This document shows, in pieces, positions 1-5,352 of a stretch of 5,352 nucleotides of DNA. The position numbers and the translations under genes are program-made. Source of the stretch: Pseudomonas sp. PGPPP3. Its GTDB lineage: Bacteria > Pseudomonadota > Gammaproteobacteria > Pseudomonadales > Pseudomonadaceae. The notes under the pieces are model-generated. The model did no database searches. It had not been told where the DNA came from and saw only the letters and a list, made by a program, of their open reading frames with translations. Position 1 is the stretch's first letter. Each line of letters opens with the position of its first letter. The stretch is from positions 1 to 5,352 of the forward strand of contig NKIE01000230.1 of NCBI GenBank assembly GCA_002256055.1, in the 5' to 3' direction.

Positions 1-797
1 AAGCCCTGCCGGCCGCCAAATGTCCAGGCTGGCCAGACGTACGCTACAGCCCGGCCAAGCAGGCTGACGGCAGCATCAACCTGGTGGTCAGCGGCAAACT
101 CAACGACGGTTGCAGTGGCCAAACCTACCTGGCCGTACTGGATCACGCCGCTTACGCCGCAGGCTCTGTGCGCGCCATCTGGCAGGAACTGGGCGGCAGC
201 ATTCAGGGTGGCGACCGCATCGAAAACGTGCCCAAGCAGGCGCGCCTACTGGCTCGTGCGTTCTCGCCGGACCTGGTAGAAATCATTCGCGACATCAACA
301 AGTACAGCAACAACACCATGGCCCAGCAGCTGTTCCTCAGCATAGGCGCGCAATTTCGCACTGCTGCGGATGCCGACGATGCTCAGGCGGCTTATCGGGT
401 GATTCGCCAGTGGCTGACGCGCAAAGGCATTAACGCCGGGCCACTGGTGATTGAGAACGGTTCAGGCCTGTCGCGCCAGGAACGCACCAGCGCTCGACAG
501 ATGGCTGCGCTGCTGCAAGCCGCCTGGCAGGGACCTTATGCGGCGGAGTTCATGTCCTCACTGCCGCTGGTGGGCATGGACGGCACCATGCGCAAACGCC
601 TGCGCCGTACCGCCCTGGCCGGTGAAGGCCACATCAAGACCGGCACCCTCAACACCGTACGCGCCATCTCCGGCTATAGCCGCGATGCCAAGGGCAATAC
701 CTGGGTGGTTGTGGCCATCCTCAACCACCCACGGCCGTGGGGTGCCTCGTCGATTCTCGACCAGGTGCTGTTGAGCCTGTACCAGCAAAAGCGCTAA
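1..797 (+). CDS. dacB: Penicillin-binding protein 4, D-alanyl-D-alanine carboxypeptidase/endopeptidase (C-terminal part)
   Basis: This low-molecular-mass class C penicillin-binding protein (peptidase family S13) acts in the periplasm. It removes terminal D-Ala from peptidoglycan stem peptides and cuts peptide cross-links. The reading frame is open from the left edge (first full codon at 3) to TAA at 795-797, giving 264 residues. The start, signal peptide and SxxK nucleophile motif lie outside the window. Two of the three catalytic motifs are visible: SxN as SNN in YSNNTMAQ (306-314) and KTG in HIKTGTLNTV (636-644). The stretches ENGSGLSR and GMDGTMRKRL are also typical of the family. The GTG at 84 is internal, because clear PBP4-like sequence continues upstream of it. 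Two cysteines (codons 21-23 and 111-113) might form a periplasmic disulfide, which is inference. In P. aeruginosa, loss of this protein derepresses the AmpC beta-lactamase (family knowledge). The gene converges with the cyclase gene, 43 bp away. The family assignment is firm. Confidence 0.95.
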   Translation, partial: ALPAAKCPGWPDVRYSPAKQADGSINLVVSGKLNDGCSGQTYLAVLDHAAYAAGSVRAIWQELGGSIQGGDRIENVPKQARLLARAFSPDLVEIIRDINKYSNNTMAQQLFLSIGAQFRTAADADDAQAAYRVIRQWLTRKGINAGPLVIENGSGLSRQERTSARQMAALLQAAWQGPYAAEFMSSLPLVGMDGTMRKRLRRTALAGEGHIKTGTLNTVRAISGYSRDAKGNTWVVVAILNHPRPWGASSILDQVLLSLYQQKR

Positions 798-817
798 TCC
801 GCCGCGACAGTTAACCT

Positions 818-847
818 GGGCTGACCTGCAGTAACGCAATTCAGCCC
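818..847. repeat. Inverted repeat at the convergent gene ends, possible weak terminator
   Basis: GGGCTGA (818-824) and TCAGCCC (841-847) are perfect 7-bp complements with a 16-nt loop. The right arm overlaps the stop codon of the minus-strand cyclase gene. A competing, weaker pairing exists nearby (GTTA at 810-813 with TAAC at 832-835). Neither strand carries a T-run after the stem, so this is not a classical intrinsic terminator. Its place between two convergent stops would suit transcript-end formation or 3'-end protection, but a 7-bp repeat could be chance. Confidence 0.25.
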
Positions 848-3642
848 CGCGGCACAGCTGCCTGTACGCGGTCACGGCCGGCTTTTTTGGCCACGTACAC
901 GGCATCATCAACCCGCCGCAGCAAGCTGTCGCCGCTCTCACCCAGTTCCCAGCCTGCCACCCCGAAGCTGGCGGTCACCGTACCAACACCTTCGACCGGC
1001 TCGCTGCGCAGGGCCTGCCAGAGGGCCGTGGCCACGGCCATAGCCTGCACCTGGTCGGTGTCCGGGCAAAGCACAATGAATTCTTCGCCGCCCAGCCGAC
1101 AGAGCACATCAATACGCCGCAAGCGCTGACTCAGGCGCTGGCAAAACAACGTCAGCACCTGATCGCCGGCCGCATGACCAAAACGGTCATTGACCTGTTT
1201 GAAGTGGTCGATATCCAGCATCACCAGGGCCAGCGAACCTTCACGTCGCTGCGCCCGGGCAATCTCGCCCTCCAAACGCTCCTGGAAATAGCGCCGATTG
1301 AACGCGCCGGTCAGCGCATCGGTAATCGACAGCGCACGCAGCTCTTCCTCCACCAATTTCAAACCGGTGATATCCGAGCTGTAGCCATGCCAGAGCACAC
1401 CGCCATTACCCAGCCGTTCCGGCGTGGACTCACTGCGGACCCAGCGCATGCCCTGGCGCGGCAAGAGCACGCGATAGTCGTCGCGCCACACTTTGAGCAA
1501 GGTCGCCGAACGCTGAATGGATGCTTTCACCCTCTCAAGATCATCAGGGTGCAGTCGCTTGAAGAATGCCTCGGCATCGCCGCGCAGGGTCTCAGCATCC
1601 AGCTCGTAAACATCGCCAACACCGACGCTGAGATAAGGAAAGCAGGACTGCCCTTCAGGGCTCTGCCAAAACTGAAACAGCGCACCAGGGATATGCCGAG
1701 TCAACTTATCCAGCAGGCGGTCGCGAGCCTGCAAGGCCTCACGGGTTTTCTTGCTTTCGCTGATATCGATGGCAATACCGAGGTAGCCGATGGCCTGCTC
1801 GGCGTCGTCATACACCCCGGTGACGATCAAGTTAACGCTGATATGGCTGCCATCGCGGCGCACATAGGTCCACTCGCCTTCACTGTGCTGGCCCTTGCTC
1901 GCACATCCCAGGATAAAGGTTTCGAAGCCGCGCACCGGATGCCCCAGGGTGTGACTCAACTCAGTTGCGCGCTCTTCCAGCTCCTGGGGCAGATGGAGAA
2001 TTTCCGGGGTGAATTTGCCCACGACCTGCTCTGCCGTGTAACCGAGCATGCGTTCGGCCCCGGCATTGAAGGTGAGGATCTGGCCATTGAGATCGGTGGC
2101 AATGATTGATACCTGGGTAGCCGCATCCAGCAGACCGCGCAACTGCCCATTGGCCCGCGCCAACTCAAGCTCGTTGGCCTTGCGCTCGGCGATGTCGGTA
2201 TGGGTACCCAACACTCGTTTCGGCGTACCGTCTGCTCGCCACTCCATAACCTTGCCGCGCGCCAGAATCCACTGCCAGCCACCGGCTTTGCCGAGCATGC
2301 GGAACTCGCAGCGAAACATCGGCAAAAGCCCAAGGAAATGTTGCTGCAGCACCTGCATGCAGCCGCCAAGGTCATCTGGATGGACGCGCGATCGCCACTC
2401 TTCAAGGTCATCGCCGATATCCGTTTCGGCATATCCAAGCATGTGCTTCCAGGCGAGCGAGTAATAAACCCTGTCCGTTTCAACATCCCAGTCCCAGACT
2501 GCGTCACCGGTGCTTTCCAGAGCAAAGCTCCAGCGCTGCTCGCTGAACTGCAACTCGCGCTCGCGCTCGCGCAACTCACGGGTGCGCTCACGCACCAGGC
2601 TCTGTGCCCGCTGGCGCTGACTGACAATGCTGTAGAGCAACAGCGCCAGCATCACACTGATAAGCACGCCAGCCGCCAGAATCACCAGCAGCGCTGATGA
2701 ACGATTGGCCTGAACAAAAGCCAGCGTAGGTCGAATGCTGAGCTGGTAGTGACGCTCGCCCAGAGTCAGTTCACGGACATAAAGCAGATCCGATTCTTCC
2801 GCTGCCCGCGCCTCGGAGCGGTACAACAGCGTCGACTTGTCGCCAACCCTCTCATAAAGTTCTACGGCCAGATTTGCCTGAGGATCACTTTTGCCGGCAG
2901 GCTCCATCAGCTCGCGCAAGCTCAGCGAAACCATCACATAACCGCGCAAGTCCTCACAGGCCGGTTGCGCGGGCCGCAATGGGCACACCGCCGCCACCAA
3001 CAACAAGCCGCTGCGATAAGCACTGTCCGGACCTATCAACTGCATCACGGCTGACGCCACTGGCGCTCCGGTTTCAAAGGCGCGCAACAACACCTGCCGT
3101 CGATCAGGATGGGAAGCCATATCCAACCCGAACGGCGAACTCGCCAGACGACTTGACTCGATATACAACAGCGGGAAATAGCTGGGGCGGGAACTCGCCT
3201 CAATCAACTTGGCGTGCTCATCCAACTGACTGATACGAAAGCGAGTGGCCATTTCGGCGCTGGCCCTGGCTTCGAATGCCTGGCGCTGGGAGCCATCAAC
3301 CTTGGGCATCCAGGCCACCGCCAAGGCATCCTGGAGCAACGGTTTAGCGTAGGTAGCGAACTCACTTCGAGTGACGACTTTGCTCAAACTGAAGAACCGC
3401 CGAACCCCGTCGAGGTCCTTGCTGCGCTCATCAACTTGCACTTGCAGCAAGGTTCCGTGGGCACTGGCCGCCCAGCTGAAGCGCTGCTGCAGTTGGCGTT
3501 CAAAAACCGTCTGCGCTGCGCTGGCGACCACCAGTGTTAGAGCAATGGCGCAGATGGCGGTGAGCAACGCACTTAACCAGACTGCGGCCTTGTCACTGAC
3601 ATAACGCGAGTAATGCTGCCGAATAGTCGCCACTGAAAACAT
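841..3642 (-). CDS. Membrane-bound diguanylate cyclase with CHASE, three PAS and GGDEF domains
   Basis: This inner-membrane sensor enzyme is predicted to make cyclic di-GMP from two GTP. It is complete at 933 residues. TM1 is about 22-43. A periplasmic CHASE domain covers about 70-290 (AVAWMPKVDGSQRQAFE, FGLDMASHPDRR). TM2 is about 316-340, followed by a charged helix at 341-370. PAS1 is about 367-488, PAS2 about 504-630 and PAS3 about 642-760. PAS1 and PAS3 share an HPDDL motif (421-425, 698-702) and look like the PAS_3 type. GGDEF spans about 770-930 and includes DALTGAFNRR (775-784), DIDHFKQVND (810-819) and GGEEF (851-855; DNA 1078-1092). By alignment with PleD, D810 and E853 bind metal and N818 and D827 contact GTP. 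R842xxD845 sits five residues before GGEEF and is an intact inhibitory I-site. There is no EAL or HD-GYP domain, so it should be synthesis-only. The ligand is unknown, and no heme or LOV-flavin motif was recognised. ATG at 3642 is preferred because TM1 follows directly and a weak GAG precedes it. No symbol is assigned with confidence. Confidence 0.95.
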   Translation of the reverse strand: MFSVATIRQHYSRYVSDKAAVWLSALLTAICAIALTLVVASAAQTVFERQLQQRFSWAASAHGTLLQVQVDERSKDLDGVRRFFSLSKVVTRSEFATYAKPLLQDALAVAWMPKVDGSQRQAFEARASAEMATRFRISQLDEHAKLIEASSRPSYFPLLYIESSRLASSPFGLDMASHPDRRQVLLRAFETGAPVASAVMQLIGPDSAYRSGLLLVAAVCPLRPAQPACEDLRGYVMVSLSLRELMEPAGKSDPQANLAVELYERVGDKSTLLYRSEARAAEESDLLYVRELTLGERHYQLSIRPTLAFVQANRSSALLVILAAGVLISVMLALLLYSIVSQRQRAQSLVRERTRELRERERELQFSEQRWSFALESTGDAVWDWDVETDRVYYSLAWKHMLGYAETDIGDDLEEWRSRVHPDDLGGCMQVLQQHFLGLLPMFRCEFRMLGKAGGWQWILARGKVMEWRADGTPKRVLGTHTDIAERKANELELARANGQLRGLLDAATQVSIIATDLNGQILTFNAGAERMLGYTAEQVVGKFTPEILHLPQELEERATELSHTLGHPVRGFETFILGCASKGQHSEGEWTYVRRDGSHISVNLIVTGVYDDAEQAIGYLGIAIDISESKKTREALQARDRLLDKLTRHIPGALFQFWQSPEGQSCFPYLSVGVGDVYELDAETLRGDAEAFFKRLHPDDLERVKASIQRSATLLKVWRDDYRVLLPRQGMRWVRSESTPERLGNGGVLWHGYSSDITGLKLVEEELRALSITDALTGAFNRRYFQERLEGEIARAQRREGSLALVMLDIDHFKQVNDRFGHAAGDQVLTLFCQRLSQRLRRIDVLCRLGGEEFIVLCPDTDQVQAMAVATALWQALRSEPVEGVGTVTASFGVAGWELGESGDSLLRRVDDAVYVAKKAGRDRVQAAVPRG
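2554..2571. repeat. Three tandem CTCGCG hexamers in the signalling-helix codons
   Basis: Three exact copies of the 6-bp unit CTCGCG lie in a row, flanked on both sides by CAACTC (2551-2556 and 2572-2577, the first overlapping copy one). On the minus strand they encode R358-E359-R360-E361-R362-E363 of the cyclase, within the charged helix joining TM2 to PAS1. Gain or loss of one unit would keep the frame but change the helix by two residues. With only three copies, slippage is possible but unproven. Confidence 0.6.
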
Positions 3643-3650
3643 ACGAAGAG

Positions 3651-3654
3651 CTCT
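3651..3654 (-). promoter_or_regulatory. Weak ribosome-binding site of the diguanylate cyclase
   Basis: On the minus strand AGAG ends 8 nt before the ATG at 3642. It is the only purine-rich stretch at a suitable distance. It is weak compared with GGAGG and lies inside the palindrome AGAGCTCT (3647-3654), so it may be partly hidden by structure. It supports the chosen start but would not decide it alone. Confidence 0.4.
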
Positions 3655-3657
3655 AGT

Positions 3658-3680
3658 TAGGGCGTCTGCAGGACGCCCTA
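3658..3680 (-). terminator. GC-rich hairpin between rlmL and the cyclase gene, terminator-like but without a U-tract
   Basis: TAGGGCGTC (3658-3666) and GACGCCCTA (3672-3680) form a perfect 9-bp stem with a 5-nt loop (TGCAG), extendable by one G-T pair (3657/3681). It lies 19 bp downstream of the rlmL stop and 15 bp upstream of the cyclase ATG. On the minus strand the stem is followed by AACTAGAGCTCTTCG, which is not a run of T, and the plus strand has none either. It could be an imperfect terminator for rlmL, a 3'-end-stabilising stem, or leader structure for the cyclase. The hairpin is certain as sequence; its role is inference. Confidence 0.45.
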
Positions 3681-3695
3681 GAGGTTACAACTCTA
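3679..3695. repeat. Short inverted repeat TAGAG-N7-CTCTA sharing an arm with the leader hairpin
   Basis: TAGAG (3679-3683) and CTCTA (3691-3695) are perfect 5-bp complements around a 7-nt spacer. CTCTA occurs again at 3651-3655, next to the cyclase ribosome-binding site, so the 3679-3683 arm has two possible partners on opposite sides. It overlaps the end of the 9-bp stem (3679-3680). It could also be a small operator-like dyad. The repeat is visible directly, but any function is speculative. Confidence 0.35.
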
Positions 3696-3699
3696 ACGA

Positions 3700-5352
3700 C
3701 TATGCTGGCCCGTTGCCAGCCTGAGCGATCAGGCGCCAGGCGCGGTGAATCTTGGTGTTGCGGGCAAAATCGGGATCGAGGGTGTTATCGCTGATCTCCT
3801 CCACGCCATAGCGCGCAGCCAATCCTTCATCGAGGATGAACTTGCGGAAGTTGTTAGAGAAATACAGCACCCCGCCCGGCGCCAGACGGGTCATGGCCAG
3901 ATCCAGCAATTGCACATGATCACGCTGAATGTCGAACACCCCTTCCATACGCTTGGAGTTGGAGAAGGTCGGCGGGTCGATAAAGATCAGGTCGTACTCG
4001 CCACGATCAGCCTCCAGCCAGGCCATCACATCGCCCTGTTCCAGACGGTTCTTGTCCGAGAAGCCGTTCAGTGACAGGTTGCGCCGCGCCCAGTCCAAGT
4101 AAGTTTTCGACAGGTCGACGCTGGGGGTCGTCCGCGCCCCGCCCTTGGCTGCATGCACAGTGGCGGTAGCGGTGTAGCAGAACAGGTTGAGGAAGCGCTT
4201 GCCCGCAGCCTCGCGCTGGATGCGCAGGCGCAGCGGCCGGTGATCGAGAAACAGGCCGGTGTCGAGGTAGTCGGTAAGGTTGACCAGCAGCTTGATGCCG
4301 CCCTCGTTGACCTCCATGAACTGCCCTTGTGCCGCCTGGCGGGTGTATTGCTTGGTGCCGCTCTGCCGCTCGCGACGCTTGACCACCACCTTGCTCTTGT
4401 CGATACCCAGCGCTTGCGGAATCGCGGCCAGAGCATCGAACAAGCGCGACTGGGCTTTTTCCGGGTCAATGGAGCGCGGCGCGGCGTATTCCTGCACATG
4501 CACCCAATCGCCATACAAATCGATGGCCACGGCGTACTCCGGCATATCGGCGTCGTACAGGCGGTAGCACTCCACCCCTTCGCGGCGCGCCCACTTACCC
4601 AACTGTTTGAGATTCTTCTGCAGGCGGTTGGCGAACATCTGCCCGCCTTCACTCAGGCGCGCCTGCTCCTGCACCACCGGCTCGGCGCGCTCCTCGATCA
4701 GCAGCAGCTTGCACGGCAGGGCGCCGTTCCAGAAGGCGTACTGTTTGTGGCTGCGAATACCCATGCGCTTGCCCAGATCCGGGGCGCCGGTGAACACTGC
4801 CGCTTCCCAGTTCATGCAGGCCTGACGCAGGCGCTCGCCGAGATTCTGGTAGAGGTACAGCAAGCTAGCCTCATCGCCCAGGCGCTCGCCATAGGGTGGG
4901 TTACAGATCACCAGGCCGGTCTGATTCTGATCCGGACGCGGCTCAAACGTGGCCAGTTCGCCCTGGTAGATCTTGATCCAGTTCGACAACCCGGCACGCT
5001 CAACGTTATTGCGCCCTGGCTGGATCAGGCGCGGATCAGCTTCATAACCACGAATCCACAGCGGCGGCTTGGCCAGACCTGCAGCCGCACGCTCTTCGGC
5101 TTCGGCGTGCAGGCGCTGCCAGAGGGCCGGTACGTGGCCGAGCCAGGCAGAGAAGCCCCAGCGCTCGCGCTTGAGGTTAGGCGCGATATCGGCAGCGATC
5201 ATGGCCGCCTCCACTAGGAAGGTACCGACACCGCACATCGGGTCAGCCAGCGCCCCACCGGCGGCGGCAATCCGCGGCCAGCCGGCACGAATCAACACCG
5301 CGGCGGCAAGGTTTTCCTTCAGCGGCGCGGCGCCCTGCTGCAGGCGATAGCC
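3700..5352 (-). CDS. rlmL: Bifunctional 23S rRNA methyltransferase RlmKL (G2445-N2 and G2069-N7), C-terminal part
   Basis: This cytoplasmic enzyme uses S-adenosylmethionine to methylate 23S rRNA. The RlmL domain makes m2G2445 and the RlmK domain makes m7G2069 (E. coli numbering). The frame is open from the right edge to TAG at 3702-3700, leaving 550 residues. The N-terminal THUMP region and start lie outside. The apparent GTG start at 5298 is internal, because the codons upstream encode RLQQGAAPLKENLAAA, a family signature. Counting from the edge, the RlmL domain carries DPMCGVGT (37-44; DNA 5221-5244) for SAM and NPPY (151-154; DNA 4891-4902) for catalysis. The RlmK domain, from about 238, carries NLFCYTATATVHAAKGGA (SAM motif I, Y at 393) and IDPPTFSN (458-465; DNA 3958-3981). 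The E. coli protein has YTG in motif I where this one has YTA. The cyclase gene follows 57 bp downstream on the same strand, so read-through is possible. The identification is firm. Confidence 0.96.
   Translation of the reverse strand, partial: GYRLQQGAAPLKENLAAAVLIRAGWPRIAAAGGALADPMCGVGTFLVEAAMIAADIAPNLKRERWGFSAWLGHVPALWQRLHAEAEERAAAGLAKPPLWIRGYEADPRLIQPGRNNVERAGLSNWIKIYQGELATFEPRPDQNQTGLVICNPPYGERLGDEASLLYLYQNLGERLRQACMNWEAAVFTGAPDLGKRMGIRSHKQYAFWNGALPCKLLLIEERAEPVVQEQARLSEGGQMFANRLQKNLKQLGKWARREGVECYRLYDADMPEYAVAIDLYGDWVHVQEYAAPRSIDPEKAQSRLFDALAAIPQALGIDKSKVVVKRRERQSGTKQYTRQAAQGQFMEVNEGGIKLLVNLTDYLDTGLFLDHRPLRLRIQREAAGKRFLNLFCYTATATVHAAKGGARTTPSVDLSKTYLDWARRNLSLNGFSDKNRLEQGDVMAWLEADRGEYDLIFIDPPTFSNSKRMEGVFDIQRDHVQLLDLAMTRLAPGGVLYFSNNFRKFILDEGLAARYGVEEISDNTLDPDFARNTKIHRAWRLIAQAGNGPA
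3704..3734. repeat. Two abutting small hairpins at the 3' end of rlmL
   Basis: GCTGGC (3704-3709) pairs with GCCAGC (3715-3720) across a 5-nt loop. GCCTGA (3719-3724) pairs with TCAGGC (3729-3734) across a 4-nt loop. They overlap by two bases, so they would compete at their junction. Both lie in the last codons of rlmL and have no T-run after them. They may add to 3'-end structure, but 6-bp repeats in GC-rich coding sequence are often chance. Confidence 0.3.

Noticed and set aside
84..86. GTG as a start for a short plus-strand protein
   Set aside because: PBP4-like sequence continues in frame up to the left edge with no stop, so this is an internal Val codon of dacB.
798..840. Classical Rho-independent terminator between dacB and the cyclase
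   Set aside because: The only perfect stem has a long loop and neither strand has a T-run after it, so it is listed only as an inverted repeat.
1174..2109. 311-codon open frame on the plus strand, antisense to the cyclase gene
   Set aside because: It lies wholly inside the PAS/GGDEF coding region, its protein resembles no known family, and long antisense frames are common in GC-rich genes.
1956..2627. 223-codon minus-strand frame overlapping the cyclase gene
   Set aside because: It is in another frame of the same strand over the conserved PAS domains, and its Ser/Arg/Cys-rich translation is typical of an out-of-frame reading.
4153..5217. 354-codon open frame on the plus strand, antisense to rlmL
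   Set aside because: It is fully covered by clear RlmKL coding sequence on the other strand and its translation shows no recognisable domain, so it is a codon-bias shadow.
5296..5298. GTG as the start of the rRNA methyltransferase
   Set aside because: Conserved RlmL sequence (RLQQGAAPLKENLAAA) lies in frame upstream, so the true start is beyond the right edge.

Overview
The window looks like chromosomal DNA of a Pseudomonas or close relative (Gammaproteobacteria). It is GC-rich, its proteins read like pseudomonad proteins, and a penicillin-binding protein 4 gene (dacB) and an rRNA methyltransferase gene (rlmL) flank the centre. From memory these two are neighbours in P. aeruginosa (PA3047 and PA3048). 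The genus assignment is inference from protein wording and synteny, not from a database search.

Layout: (1) 1-797, plus strand: the 3' half of dacB, a periplasmic D-Ala-D-Ala carboxypeptidase/endopeptidase, cut by the left edge. (2) 798-840: a 43-bp gap between convergent genes, with a 7-bp inverted repeat running into the next gene's stop. (3) 841-3642, minus strand: a complete 933-residue inner-membrane diguanylate cyclase with order TM1, periplasmic CHASE domain, TM2, charged signalling helix, three PAS domains and GGDEF. The catalytic GGEEF and the RxxD product-inhibition site are both intact. (4) 3643-3699: a 57-bp leader between two same-strand genes, with a GC-rich hairpin lacking a U-tract and short arms that can pair in two ways near the weak ribosome-binding site. 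(5) 3700-5352, minus strand: the C-terminal 550 residues of the two-domain 23S rRNA methyltransferase RlmKL, cut by the right edge and lacking its N-terminal THUMP region.

The three genes belong to different processes: cell-wall trimming, c-di-GMP signalling and ribosome modification. rlmL and the cyclase could share a transcript because they are co-oriented and 57 bp apart. dacB converges on them. No tRNA or rRNA gene, CRISPR array, insertion sequence or phage gene is visible, and no gene-free stretch exceeds 60 bp. The window is mostly ordinary core-genome sequence. The points most worth checking are the cyclase sitting between two otherwise adjacent housekeeping genes, and its structured leader.
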